Of a DNA stretch of 64,000 nt, positions 7,590 to 16,314 are shown piece by piece (positions within the stretch are counted from its first letter, which is position 1; each line of letters opens with the position of its first letter). Position numbers and translations under genes: made by a program. A model generated the notes under the pieces. That model had not been told where the DNA came from. It worked only from the letters and a program-made list of their open reading frames with translations, and made no database searches. This DNA comes from Gilichinskyi gelida (GTDB taxonomy: Bacteria > Acidobacteriota > Thermoanaerobaculia > Gp7-AA8), in contig JBBPII010000001.1 of assembly GCA_038040385.1 (NCBI GenBank), positions 610,938-674,937 of the forward strand. The letters run 5' to 3'.

Positions 7590-10100
7590 ATGACTGAACA
7601 TCTCTCGCAGCCGCTGCCGGTGGTGTCCGACGCCGCGCGCCTGCAGCGCATCGCTGCCTGCCGCGTCAACAACGCCGCGCGAGAACCGCTCTTCGACCAA
7701 CTGGTCGCCGACGCCGCCCGCCTCACCGCCGCGCCGGTGGCCATCCTCGGCTTTCTCGACGCCGACCGCGAGTGGATCAAGGCCGCCGTCGGCTGGAACC
7801 TGATGTCGCTCCCCATCGCCTACTCGCTCGCCGCGCGCCTGGTTCACGAGCGCGTGCCGACCGTGGTCTCCGACATGACCGCCGACCCGCGATTTGCCGC
7901 ACATCCGCTGGTCAGCGGCACGCCATTTCTACGGTTCCTCGCCAGCGTGCCGCTCATCGACGAAGACGGCACCTTCCTCGGTGCGCTGACGATCCTCGAC
8001 CGCGCGACGCGCGCGCTGAAGAACGAACAGAGCGACATCCTGCGCAACCTCGCCGCCCGCGTGATGGCGGAGCTGCGCGTGCGACAGCAGGCCGGCGAGA
8101 TCGAGCGGCTGGCGTCGTCGGCCGCCGACGCGGAGGAGCGCTTCCGCGAATTCTTCGAGCGCACCACCGATCTGATCATGAGCATCGACGCCGACGGCCG
8201 GCTGCTGCACGCCAATCAGGCCATGTTCGACGCGTTGGCCATGAGGCGCGACGCGCTGGTGAACCAGCCGCTCTCGCGGGTCGTGGAGTCCTCGGCGCGC
8301 GATGACTTCCGCATCGCCTTCAGCGAAGTGATCGCCTCCGGCGAGCCGAAATCGATCGAGACGGTCTTCGTGACGTCGACCGGAAAGCGCATCAACGTCG
8401 AGGGAGGCGTCCACCCGAAAGTCATCGACGGGCGCTCCGTCCTGGCGCGCGTGATGTTCCGCGACATCACCGAGCGCATCAACTTCGAGTCGGAGCTGGG
8501 GCGGGCCAAGGACGCCGCCCTGGAGGCGGCGCGGCTCAAGACCCAGTTCCTCACCAACGTCAGCCACGAGATCCGCACGCCGATGAACGGCATCGTGGGG
8601 ATGATCGATCTCCTGACCTCCACCGCCCTCAACGAAGAGCAGCGCGACTTTGCCATGCAGGCGCGCGCCAGCGCGGAGCAGTTGCTGACCATCGTCAGCA
8701 ACATCCTGTACGTCTCCAATCTGGAGGCGGGCGGCCTCGGGGCGTCGAACGTCGACTTCGACCTCTTCCGGATACTGCAGCGCATCGTCGAAGTGATGAA
8801 GGTCGTCGTGCTGGGTAAAGACGTCGACGTGGTCCTCGATTTCGACCAACGCCTCCCGGCCGTCTTCCGCGGCAATCAGGCCAAGCTGCGGCAGGTGGTC
8901 ACCAACCTGATGGAGAACGCGGTCAAGTTCACCGAGCAGGGGCGGGTCACGCTCCGGGTGCAGCTCCAGACCGAAACGAACACCCATCGCGTGGTGCGCT
9001 TCGAAGTGCGCGATACCGGCATCGGGATCGCGGCCGAGGACCGGCTGCTGCTGTTCGAGAAGTTCTCGCAGATCGAAGCAAGCAGCACCCGGCGCTTCGG
9101 CGGCGTCGGCCTGGGGCTCTCCACGGCGCGGCATCTGGTGGAGACCATGGGCGGATTGATCGACGTCGACAGCACGCCGGGCGTGGGGACGTGCTTCTGG
9201 TTCACGGTGTCGTTCGCCAAGGAGATGGCCATCCGGCCGATCGCGTCGTCCGACCTCTCGTTCAACGGCAAGCGCGTGCTGGTCGTCGACGCCGCGCTCA
9301 CCCATCGCAAAGTGGTGCGGCACTACCTGGAGACGATCTGGGAAATGCGCGCCGACGTCGCGGAGACGGCGGTGGAGGCGCTGGCCATGCTGCGACGCGC
9401 GGCGGCGGCCGGCGATCCGTACCGCGTCGCGATCTACGACCGCTCCGCCGACCTCGACGAGATCACCTTCGCCCGCGAGATCCACGCCGACAAGAGTATC
9501 GGCGGAACGCGCCTGATCCTGATGACCAGCGACAACACGCCCATCAACGAGGAGCGGCTGCGCGAGGTCGGCGTTCATGCGTACGTGGCCAAGCCTGTCG
9601 GGCAGTCGGAGCTGTTCGACGCCCTGACCATCGCTCTGGCCAGAGACGCGCTGCCGCTCTCGCGGCCACTGTCGGGCCGCTGGCGCGCCGTCTCCCTTCC
9701 ACCGCCGCCCGTTCCGCCCGAGAAAAAGCAGAGCGTCAGCGTCCTGCTGGTGGAGGACAACTTCCTCAACATGAAGCTGACCATGAGCCAGTTGACGAAG
9801 CTCGGCTACCGGGCCGACTCGGTGGCCAACGGCCAGGAAGCGCTCGACGCGGTGGCCGGCCGCGACTACGACATCATCGTCATGGACTGCCAGATGCCGG
9901 TCATGGACGGCTACGAAGCGACGACCGAGATCCGTAAACGCGACGCGACGACCGGCCGCAAGCGGCGCATCGTGGCCATGACCGCGAACGCGCTGGAAGG
10001 CGACCGCGAGAAATGCCTCGCCGCGGGAATGGACGATTACCTCTCCAAGCCCACCAAGCAGAATGAGTTGGAAGTGGCGCTAGCGCGGTATTTCGTGTGA
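7590..10100 (+). CDS. Hybrid sensor histidine kinase (GAF-PAS-HisKA-HATPase-REC-REC)
   Basis: About 836 residues if ATG 7590 is used; in-frame ATGs at 7560 and 7563 are alternatives. A GAF domain covers about 15-170 (APVAILGFLDADREWIKAAVG) and a PAS domain about 190-310 with RVMFRDITERI at its end. The HisKA phospho-acceptor is in FLTNVSHEIRTPMNG and the ATPase N and G boxes in NLMENAVKF, DTGIGI and GVGLGLS. Two receivers follow. The first is divergent, with its aspartate in VAIYDRS and lysine in YVAKPVG. The second is canonical (LLVEDN, IIVMDCQMPVMDGYEA, YLSKPT). No transmembrane span is seen, so it is likely a cytosolic phosphorelay kinase. No output partner is encoded beside it. Confidence 0.92.
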   Translation: MTEHLSQPLPVVSDAARLQRIAACRVNNAAREPLFDQLVADAARLTAAPVAILGFLDADREWIKAAVGWNLMSLPIAYSLAARLVHERVPTVVSDMTADPRFAAHPLVSGTPFLRFLASVPLIDEDGTFLGALTILDRATRALKNEQSDILRNLAARVMAELRVRQQAGEIERLASSAADAEERFREFFERTTDLIMSIDADGRLLHANQAMFDALAMRRDALVNQPLSRVVESSARDDFRIAFSEVIASGEPKSIETVFVTSTGKRINVEGGVHPKVIDGRSVLARVMFRDITERINFESELGRAKDAALEAARLKTQFLTNVSHEIRTPMNGIVGMIDLLTSTALNEEQRDFAMQARASAEQLLTIVSNILYVSNLEAGGLGASNVDFDLFRILQRIVEVMKVVVLGKDVDVVLDFDQRLPAVFRGNQAKLRQVVTNLMENAVKFTEQGRVTLRVQLQTETNTHRVVRFEVRDTGIGIAAEDRLLLFEKFSQIEASSTRRFGGVGLGLSTARHLVETMGGLIDVDSTPGVGTCFWFTVSFAKEMAIRPIASSDLSFNGKRVLVVDAALTHRKVVRHYLETIWEMRADVAETAVEALAMLRRAAAAGDPYRVAIYDRSADLDEITFAREIHADKSIGGTRLILMTSDNTPINEERLREVGVHAYVAKPVGQSELFDALTIALARDALPLSRPLSGRWRAVSLPPPPVPPEKKQSVSVLLVEDNFLNMKLTMSQLTKLGYRADSVANGQEALDAVAGRDYDIIVMDCQMPVMDGYEATTEIRKRDATTGRKRRIVAMTANALEGDREKCLAAGMDDYLSKPTKQNELEVALARYFV

Positions 10101-10101
10101 C

Positions 10102-10173
10102 CCGTCACCCTGAGCGTAGCGAAGGGTCTCCGCGGCGGAGATCCTTCGCCGTCTGCGCGGCTCAGGATGACGG
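10102..10173. repeat. Palindromic element, GTCATCCTGAGC family
   Basis: Outer arms CGTCACCCTGAGCG and GCTCAGGATGACGG pair, enclosing GGCGGAGATCC-type inner arms. It lies between the hybrid kinase and the convergent aminotransferase and supplies the aminotransferase stop codon at 10162-10164. Relatives lie at 39640 and 60120, with a half copy near 25956 inside a TPR gene. Confidence 0.8.
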
Positions 10174-11346
10174 TAGCAGCGCCCGTAGGGCCTCCGCGAG
10201 CCGCTCGTAATCCTCGATCGCGTTGTACAACTGCGCCGACACCCGCAGCACGCGCTTCGGCGGATGCGGCCACGGCATCAGCGGCACTTCGATCGCGTAC
10301 TTGTCGAGCAGCAGATCCTGCAGCGCGTCGCCGCCGTAGAGCGCGGAGGCGTCGAGGGCGGTGCCGTCGGGGAGCGGGAAGGCGGCCATCGAGCCGAGCA
10401 TGGCGTCGGGCGCCGGATGCGCGATGCCCAGGCGGTCGCAGAGGAGATCGCGTGCCCGCAGCGCGAGCTCGTGGTTGCGCCGCATCACCTCCGGCCATCC
10501 TCCCTCGACCAGCGACGGAATGAATCGCATCGCCTCGGGGACGCAGAGCCACGCGGTCGGATCGTACGTGCCGGTCCAATCGAACTCGAGGAGGTAGCGG
10601 CTGCGGTCGGTGCGGGTGGCGTTCGCGCCGTGGCTGATGATCGTCGGGCGGATCGTCGCGCGGCGGTTCCGCGCAACATAGAGGAATCCGGCGCCCTTCG
10701 GCGCGCAGACCCATTTGTGAAAATTGCCGGTGTAGTACGCCGCCCCGATGGCGTGGATGTCGAGCGCGATCATCCCCGGCGCGTGCGCGCCGTCGATGAG
10801 CGTGTCGATGCCGCGCGCCAGCATCTCGGCCACCAGCCGTTCCACCGGCAGGATCAGCGCGGTCTGGCTGGTGATGTGGTCGATGAGCAGGAGCCGCGTC
10901 CGCTCCGTGACGGCCGCAAGCACTCGCTCGATGACGACCTCCGGCGACTCGATGGGAAAAGGCACATCGACGACGATCACTTTCGCGCCCGCGAGCGACG
11001 CGACGTGATCGAGCGCGTTGCGCGAAGCGTTGTATTCGTGGGTGGTGACCAGCAGCTCGTCGTGGCGATCGAGGTCGAGCGAGCGAAGGACGGCGTTCAA
11101 CCCGGCGGTGGCGTTGGGGACGAAGGCGATGTCCTCCGGCGCGGCGCCGACGAACTTCGCGACCTCGGCGCGCGCGGCATCGAGCAGCGGCTCCAGCTCG
11201 CGGATCATGAAGCGCACCGGTTCCCGCTCCAGCCGCGCGCGGTATTCGTCCTGTTTGGCCAGCACGGCGATGGGCGTCGCGCCGAACGAGCCATGGTTGA
11301 GGAAGGTGACGCTTGGATCAAGAAGCCAGAAGTCGCGAAAGGCCAT
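10162..11346 (-). CDS. Class V PLP-dependent aminotransferase, isopenicillin-N-epimerase-like
   Basis: A 394-residue fold-type I PLP enzyme starting at ATG 11346 (a TTG lies directly before it). The N-terminus FLNHGSFGATP is typical of the isopenicillin N epimerase/cysteine desulfurase-like branch. DGAHAPGMIALD supplies the PLP-ring aspartate and YYTGNFHKWVCAPKGAGFLYV contains the Schiff-base lysine in HKW. The substrate is not predictable; epimerase, desulfurase or C-S lyase activities all occur in the family. The start overlaps the end of the class I/II aminotransferase by 29 bases, so the pair is an operon. The last codons and stop (LPSS-stop) are provided by a palindromic repeat. Confidence 0.9.
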   Translation of the reverse strand: MAFRDFWLLDPSVTFLNHGSFGATPIAVLAKQDEYRARLEREPVRFMIRELEPLLDAARAEVAKFVGAAPEDIAFVPNATAGLNAVLRSLDLDRHDELLVTTHEYNASRNALDHVASLAGAKVIVVDVPFPIESPEVVIERVLAAVTERTRLLLIDHITSQTALILPVERLVAEMLARGIDTLIDGAHAPGMIALDIHAIGAAYYTGNFHKWVCAPKGAGFLYVARNRRATIRPTIISHGANATRTDRSRYLLEFDWTGTYDPTAWLCVPEAMRFIPSLVEGGWPEVMRRNHELALRARDLLCDRLGIAHPAPDAMLGSMAAFPLPDGTALDASALYGGDALQDLLLDKYAIEVPLMPWPHPPKRVLRVSAQLYNAIEDYERLAEALRALLPSS

Positions 11347-12445
11347 CAAAGAAAACCTCGCAGGGGGTCAGCAGCGACACGACGAAGTATCCGTCGCGAT
11401 CGAAATCGAAAAAATATCCCGGATGGACGACGACGCCGTGCCGTTCTAGCGCGTCGAGCGCGAATTCCTCGTCGCTCATGGTGCTCGGAACGCGGATCAC
11501 CGCCGACCACCCGCCCTCCGCCGGCAGGAGCTGCGCGGCACCGCTCACCAACCGCTTGGCGGTGGCCAGATTCACGCGTGTACGCTCCGCGATGGCGGCG
11601 CGGATCCGCGGCGCGAGGGCCAGAATCTCCGGCAGCGCGACCTGCACCGGCGTGGCCACGGAAAGGAAGTTGTCGGCGATCAGCTCCAGCGCGGCGACGG
11701 CATGGGGGTCCGGCACCCGGATCCATCCGAGCTTGTAGTGCGGCAGTCCGGCGGACTTCGAGAGCCCGCCCAGGGCGAAGTGGAGTGCGGGCGTCCCGCC
11801 CGCGCTGGTCGGGCGTCCCGCCCGCACTCCGTCGAGCGGGTAGTCGAAAAACACCTCGTCCGAAATTACGGGGATACCGAGACGCCAAATCGTCTCCCAC
11901 TCCTCCGCAGTCACGAACGAGCCGGTGGGATTGTTCGGATTGACGACCACGATGGCCCGCGTCCGCCCGTCGATGGGGATGCGCGCGGCGTCGAGCTCCC
12001 AGCGTCGATGAAACTCGAGTGGAAAGTGCCGCACCTCGATCATCTCCATCGCCGCGAGGTGCTCGATGAGCGGGTACGACGGCGTGGCGGTGACTACGTT
12101 GTCGCCGGGATCGCAAAGCAGCTTGAAGAGGAACGAGTATCCCTCGCTGGTGGAGGCGGTAAGGACGACCTCCGCCGCGTGGCAGCCGATCTCGCGCGCC
12201 ACCGCCTCGCGCGCCGAGGGGAGCCCGAGCGGCTGAGGGTCGTACGGCGCGCGCGCGGCGCGGGCCATCGCGTCGGACAACTCATCGAGCGGATAGGGGA
12301 GGGCGGCCAGGGTGGGATTGGAGATCGTCAGGTCGAGGGCGTCGGGCCGCTTTGCGCGCGCGATCGACAGGCGGTTGGTGATGGGGTTCCAGTTGGTGCG
12401 CCGCGAAAAGCGTTCGCCGTTGGCCGTTGGGCGTTGGCCGTTCAC
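11318..12445 (-). CDS. Class I/II PLP-dependent aminotransferase
   Basis: A 375-residue aspartate-aminotransferase-fold enzyme. VVVNPNNPTGSFVTAEEW carries the PLP-contacting Asn, ISDEVFFDYPLDG the Asp, and LGGLSKSAGLPHYKLGWIRV the Schiff-base lysine. Substrate class is unknown. The first ten residues (NGQRPTANGER) are read from a palindromic repeat whose GTG is the only plausible start codon in frame. A second palindromic repeat inserts GVRAGRPTSAGGTPALHF between the Asp strand and the lysine block, in a surface loop. It overlaps the downstream class V enzyme by 29 bases. Confidence 0.9.
   Translation of the reverse strand: MNGQRPTANGERFSRRTNWNPITNRLSIARAKRPDALDLTISNPTLAALPYPLDELSDAMARAARAPYDPQPLGLPSAREAVAREIGCHAAEVVLTASTSEGYSFLFKLLCDPGDNVVTATPSYPLIEHLAAMEMIEVRHFPLEFHRRWELDAARIPIDGRTRAIVVVNPNNPTGSFVTAEEWETIWRLGIPVISDEVFFDYPLDGVRAGRPTSAGGTPALHFALGGLSKSAGLPHYKLGWIRVPDPHAVAALELIADNFLSVATPVQVALPEILALAPRIRAAIAERTRVNLATAKRLVSGAAQLLPAEGGWSAVIRVPSTMSDEEFALDALERHGVVVHPGYFFDFDRDGYFVVSLLTPCEVFFDGLSRLLAS
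11783..11829. repeat. Double-hairpin element, GCGGGCGTCCCGCCCGC family, in a gene
   Basis: Two copies of a GCGGGC-GTCCC-GCCCGC hairpin are bracketed by GAGT / ACTC. It is in frame within the class I/II aminotransferase, read on the minus strand as VRAGRPTSAGGTPAL. Relatives are in the intergenic cluster at 41886-41991. Confidence 0.8.
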
Positions 12446-12490
12446 CGGCGCAACATATATCGGTCAAGGGTCAACGGCTAACGGCGAACG
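12411..12490. repeat. Palindromic element, CGTTGGCCGTTGG family, carrying a start codon
   Basis: The left arm CGTTCGCCGTTGGCCGTT pairs with the right arm AACGGCTAACGGCGAACG across an AT-containing centre. The minus-strand GTG at 12443-12445 used by the class I/II aminotransferase lies in the left arm, and the stop of the C39-TPR gene lies one base beyond the right arm. The same family occurs at 36463-36526. Confidence 0.78.
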
Positions 12491-12491
12491 C

Positions 12492-13559
12492 CTACGAACG
12501 ACAGCGCGTCTGCGCTTCCCCCATCGCCTTCTCGATGTCCGCGCGCGCTTCGTTGCGCGCGGCGGGGACGGCGTCGATAGCGTGGCGGAACGTCGTCAGC
12601 GCCTCGTCGCACGATCCTTTCGCGGCGAGCACGCGGGCGAGGGTATCGAGCATCAGGTACGAGTCGGGGCCCGGCTCGGCGACCGCTTTGCGGGCAAGCG
12701 GCTCCGCCTCGTCGAGGCGTTTCTCCTCGTAGAGCAGCCAGGCGAGGTTGTTGAGGGCGTCGCGCGCGGCGGCGCTGTCGGCCTCGATGGCCTTGCGGAA
12801 CGCCCGCTCCGCCTCGGCCGTATTGCCGAGCTGGCGCTCGGCGTTGCCGAGGTTCGTCCAGGCGACGATGGAGGTGGGGTGGTGGGTGACGATCTCGCGA
12901 TAGCGCGCGGCGGCGTCGGCGTACTTCCCTTCGTCCTCCAGCGCCACGGCGGCCCGGAGAGCGACGGCGTCGTCGCCGCGCGGACGGATGAAGATCGCCG
13001 CGTGGCCGCCGCCCGCCCACGGCTTCTCCAGTTTGTCGAACGTCGTCCAGCGGCCCTTCTGGTCGCCCCACTGCGTGCGGATCAGCTGGCGGGCGGCGTC
13101 AAAGCCGTCGAGGACGATGTAGTGGAAGAAGTCGTAGTTCTTGCCGGGATACTCCACCGACTGGATCATCAGGATGACTGGACGGCCGGCCGCCAGCTCC
13201 GCCGTGACGTTCTCCGATGTGCCGGTGACGAGCTGCGCGTCGAAGCCTTGCTTGCGCGCCGCGACCAGCATGTCGATGGTCAGGACGCCGCCGCGAATCT
13301 TCGGCAGCGTCTGGTCGAGCTGTTCCATGGTTGTCGGATCGCCGTAATGCTGCAGCACCGTCGACAGCGAGCCGGCGCCGCACGACTCCACGCCCCACTT
13401 CAGCAGCGGCACATCGGGGATGACCGCGGCCGACTCGCCGGCCCGTTGCGAGCGCGGCGCGAGGGTGATGCAGCCGGCCAAAAGGAGCGGAAGCAGAAGA
13501 AGGGCGAGGCGCCGGGACGGCGCACTCGCCCATTCGGTTACAGCGCGAACAGACGGCAT
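12492..13559 (-). CDS. C39-family cysteine peptidase lipoprotein with TPR repeats (PA2778-type)
   Basis: A 355-residue lipoprotein: signal LALLLLPLLLAGC ends in a lipobox near residue 29. A C39-like papain fold follows. The candidate catalytic Cys is in LLKWGVESCGAGSLSTVLQH, the His in YDFFHYIVLDGF, and a further polar position in TQWGDQKGRW. Residues from about 205 to the end form TPR repeats (AVALEDEGKYADAAARYREIV, AWTNLGNAERQLGNTAEAER, ALNNLAWLLYEEKRLDEAEP). This arrangement matches the PA2778 family, whose usual partner, a PA2779-like protein, overlaps just upstream (ATGA). It probably processes or presents a peptide at the outer membrane, but the substrate is unknown. Confidence 0.85.
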   Translation of the reverse strand: MPSVRAVTEWASAPSRRLALLLLPLLLAGCITLAPRSQRAGESAAVIPDVPLLKWGVESCGAGSLSTVLQHYGDPTTMEQLDQTLPKIRGGVLTIDMLVAARKQGFDAQLVTGTSENVTAELAAGRPVILMIQSVEYPGKNYDFFHYIVLDGFDAARQLIRTQWGDQKGRWTTFDKLEKPWAGGGHAAIFIRPRGDDAVALRAAVALEDEGKYADAAARYREIVTHHPTSIVAWTNLGNAERQLGNTAEAERAFRKAIEADSAAARDALNNLAWLLYEEKRLDEAEPLARKAVAEPGPDSYLMLDTLARVLAAKGSCDEALTTFRHAIDAVPAARNEARADIEKAMGEAQTRCRS

Positions 13560-13924
13560 CAACTGAGAGCGATGATCAGAACCAGGGCGGCGATGGCGCC
13601 GATGGCGATCCACAGCCATTCCTGCTTGGTCAGGCCGGCGGCCTGGAGCTGGTCGAGGTTCTGCGCGAGCTGGTGCAGGTCCTGCGCGGAGAGCTGCGAC
13701 AGCTTCTGATCGACCTGCTCCTGCGTGAACCCGCGCTGCGCCAGGATCGACGCGACCTGCTCGTTGGCCACGACGTCCCGCACCAGCGCGAGATCGGCTT
13801 GACGCTGATCGAGGCTCTGATTCGCAGCAGTCTTCGACGGCACCACGCCGGCGAACGACGGTACGGCCGTCACGGCCACCAGGAGAATGAACACGAACAA
13901 CATCGAACGAGACAAACGCTTCAC
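13559..13924 (-). CDS. PA2779-family small membrane protein
   Basis: A 121-residue protein with a signal sequence (LFVFILLVAVTAVPSFA), a helical middle (DVVANEQVASILAQRGF, then TQEQVDQKLSQLSAQDLHQLA) and a C-terminal span WLWIAIGAIAALVLIIAL. This is the PA2779 family layout, nearly always found beside a PA2778-type C39-TPR lipoprotein, as here. The GTG start has AAGGAGG about ten bases upstream. Its stop overlaps the lipoprotein start. It is plausibly a membrane-anchored substrate or partner of the peptidase; that is inference from pairing. Confidence 0.85.
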   Translation of the reverse strand: MKRLSRSMLFVFILLVAVTAVPSFAGVVPSKTAANQSLDQRQADLALVRDVVANEQVASILAQRGFTQEQVDQKLSQLSAQDLHQLAQNLDQLQAAGLTKQEWLWIAIGAIAALVLIIALS

Positions 13925-14021
13925 GAGAGTACCTCCTTATTTCTGTGGCCGGCCTCGGCCGCCACTCCATTGAATCCAGGGCACACGGATGGCGAACGGA
14001 GCAAGAGGCGCGCCACGGGGA

Positions 14022-14106
14022 GGGTTGCGTGGTCTCGGAGTCTCGCGGTCTCGGCGGGGGAGGGTGTGGCTTCGAAACCCCCGAGACCGCGAGACCTCGC
14101 AACCCC
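14022..14106. repeat. Palindromic element, GGGTTGCG/CGCAACCC family
   Basis: The arms GGGTTGCGTGGTCTCGGAG and its partner ending GAGACCTCGCAACCC pair, with an inner CTCGCGGTCTCGG / CCGAGACCGCGAG stem. It lies between the divergent PA2779-like and RelA/SpoT genes, 42 bases before the RelA/SpoT start. The same family is at 54224-54311. Confidence 0.78.
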
Positions 14107-14148
14107 GAAAGGAACTGCTACGATCACCCATTTGTTACACCCGCGAAC

Positions 14149-16311
14149 ATGATCCGCTTCGAAGACATCCTCGACAAGGTGGAAGCCTACAAGCCCGACT
14201 TCGACGAGGAGTTGCTTCAGAAGGCCTACATCTTCTCGGCCCGCGAGCATCGCGGGCAGGTCCGCAGCTCGGGCGATCCCTACCTGATCCACCCCCTCAA
14301 CGTCGCCTACATCCTCGCCGAGATGCGCCTCGACGAGACCTCCATCGCCGTCGGCCTGCTCCACGACGTCCTGGAGGACACCCTCACCACCAAGGAGACC
14401 CTCCTCGAGATGTTCGGCGAAGACATCGCCGAGCTGGTCGACGGCGTCACCAAGATCTCCCGCTACGCCTACGTCTCGAAGGAGGAGCAGCAGGCGGAGA
14501 CGTTCCGCAAGATGCTGCTGGCGATGGTCTCGGACCTTCGCGTGGTGCTGGTCAAGCTCGCCGACCGCCTCCACAACATGCGGACCCTCGAGCACCTGCC
14601 GGAAGAGAAGCGCCTGGCCATCGCCAAGGAAACGATGGAGATCTACGCTCCCATCGCCAACCGCCTCGGCATGGGCCGCATCAAGAACGAGCTGGAAGAC
14701 CTCTCCTTCCAGAATCTCCACCCTCGCGAGCACGAGGAGCTGAACCGGGCCATCAGCGAGAAGCTCGCCGTGTCGGGTGACCTGCTGGGGCGCATCAAGG
14801 AGACCCTGGCCAAGAAGCTCGGCGAGAACGACATCCACGGCGAGGTCAACGGCCGGGTGAAGTCGACCTATTCGATCTGGACCAAGCTGCGCCGGCAGGA
14901 GATCGACATCGGCCAGATCTACGACTACATCGGCTTCCGCATCATCACCGGCAGCGTCAAGGACTGCTACGCGGCCCTCGGCATCATCCATCAGATGTGG
15001 CGTCCGGTCCCGGGGCGGATCAAGGACTACATCGCCATGCCGAAGCCGAACTTCTACCAGTCGCTGCACACCACGGTGGTGGCGGAAAAGGGGCAGCCGT
15101 TCGAGGTGCAGATCCGCACCCGGGAGATGGACCTCATCGGCGAGCAGGGGATCGCGGCGCACTGGAAGTACAAGGAAGGGCGGATGGGGGCGCAGCCGGA
15201 CGACTCGAACTTCCTCTGGCTGCGGCAGCTCGTGGAGTGGCAGAACGACATCAAGGATCCGCGGGTCTTCATGCACTCGCTGAAGATCGACCTCTACCCC
15301 GACGAGGTGTACACCTTCACGCCGAAAGGCGATGTGTTCGCCTTCCCGCGCGGCGCCACGCCTCTCGACTTCGCCTTCCGCATCCACACCGACGTCGGCA
15401 GCCACTGCGTCGGCGCCCGGGTGAACGGGAAACTGGTCCCGCTGCGGACGGCGCTGAAGAACGGCGACATCGTGGAGATCGTCACCGGCCCGAACCAGAC
15501 CCCCTCCCGCGAGTGGATCAACATGGTGGTGACCTCGCGGGCGCGGCACAAGATCCGGCACTGGCTGAACACCGAGCAGAAGCACCGCTCGATCGAGCTG
15601 GGACGGAAACTGATCGAGAAGGAAGCGAAGCGGCTTCGGGTGACGTGGCGGAAGCTGGTGGCGGAGAACGCGCTCGACGGCGTCCTCACCGAGTACTCCC
15701 TGCCGCGGCTGGATGACCTCTACGCCGACGTCGGCTACGGCAAGATCTCTTCACGCAGTGTGGTGGAGCGCTTTGCCAAGGAAGACCAGCCGGCCGAGCA
15801 GACCGGCGTCATCCAGCGGGCGGTCCGGAAGATCTTTCCCTTCACCGGCTCACATGCCATCAAGGTCAAGGGCTACGACGACCTGATGACCTACCTGGCC
15901 AAGTGCTGCAACCCGCTACCGGGCGAGCCGATCACCGGGTTCGTGACTCGCGGCAAAGGCGTGGCGGTGCACAGCAAGAACTGCCCGAACGTCCGGAACC
16001 TGCTGTTCAACGCCGACCGCGAGATCGCCGTGGAGTGGGCCGATCAGCGCCAGGCGCAGTTCCAGGTCGATCTGGAAATCGTCATGGAGGATCGCCAGGG
16101 CATCCTGGCGCGGGTGGTCAACACCATCGCCAACCTGAAGACGAACATCCGTCAGTTGGATTCGCGCACCGGCGACGGGAAGGCGACGGCGGAGTTGACC
16201 CTGGAGATCGCGGACCTCAAGCACCTCGAGAAGGTCACGCGATCGATATCGGGGTTGGAGGGCGTGATGCAGGTGGAGAGGAAGTTCAACGTGCGCCACG
16301 CGACGGCGTGA
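14149..16311 (+). CDS. RelA/SpoT-type (p)ppGpp synthetase/hydrolase
   Basis: A 720-residue stringent-response enzyme. The HD hydrolase domain covers about residues 25-180, with HRGQVRSSGDPYLIHP, LLHDVLEDT (the HD motif) and KLADRLHNMRTLEHLP all intact. The synthetase domain (about 230-345) has GRVKSTYSIWTKL, YDYIGFRII and AMPKPNFYQSLHTTV. TGS (YTFTPKGDVFAFPRGATPLDFAF), a zinc-finger-like CCNPLPGEPITGF and a C-terminal ACT domain (MEDRQGILARVVNTIANL) complete the long-Rel architecture. An intact HD motif suggests both synthesis and hydrolysis, so Rel or SpoT is the better comparison than RelA. ATG 14149 lacks a clear Shine-Dalgarno. It is convergent with rpmB, 3 bases apart. Confidence 0.95.
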   Translation: MIRFEDILDKVEAYKPDFDEELLQKAYIFSAREHRGQVRSSGDPYLIHPLNVAYILAEMRLDETSIAVGLLHDVLEDTLTTKETLLEMFGEDIAELVDGVTKISRYAYVSKEEQQAETFRKMLLAMVSDLRVVLVKLADRLHNMRTLEHLPEEKRLAIAKETMEIYAPIANRLGMGRIKNELEDLSFQNLHPREHEELNRAISEKLAVSGDLLGRIKETLAKKLGENDIHGEVNGRVKSTYSIWTKLRRQEIDIGQIYDYIGFRIITGSVKDCYAALGIIHQMWRPVPGRIKDYIAMPKPNFYQSLHTTVVAEKGQPFEVQIRTREMDLIGEQGIAAHWKYKEGRMGAQPDDSNFLWLRQLVEWQNDIKDPRVFMHSLKIDLYPDEVYTFTPKGDVFAFPRGATPLDFAFRIHTDVGSHCVGARVNGKLVPLRTALKNGDIVEIVTGPNQTPSREWINMVVTSRARHKIRHWLNTEQKHRSIELGRKLIEKEAKRLRVTWRKLVAENALDGVLTEYSLPRLDDLYADVGYGKISSRSVVERFAKEDQPAEQTGVIQRAVRKIFPFTGSHAIKVKGYDDLMTYLAKCCNPLPGEPITGFVTRGKGVAVHSKNCPNVRNLLFNADREIAVEWADQRQAQFQVDLEIVMEDRQGILARVVNTIANLKTNIRQLDSRTGDGKATAELTLEIADLKHLEKVTRSISGLEGVMQVERKFNVRHATA

Positions 16312-16314
16312 CGC

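Noticed and set aside
10162..11346. EgtE-type ergothioneine lyase assignment for the class V aminotransferase
   Set aside because: The family is broad, egtD is 40 kb away and no egtB is seen, so a specific role cannot be supported.
13921..15585. Long minus-strand open frame opposite the RelA/SpoT gene
   Set aside because: No domain, low-complexity Asp/His/Val content, and complete overlap with a clear conserved gene.
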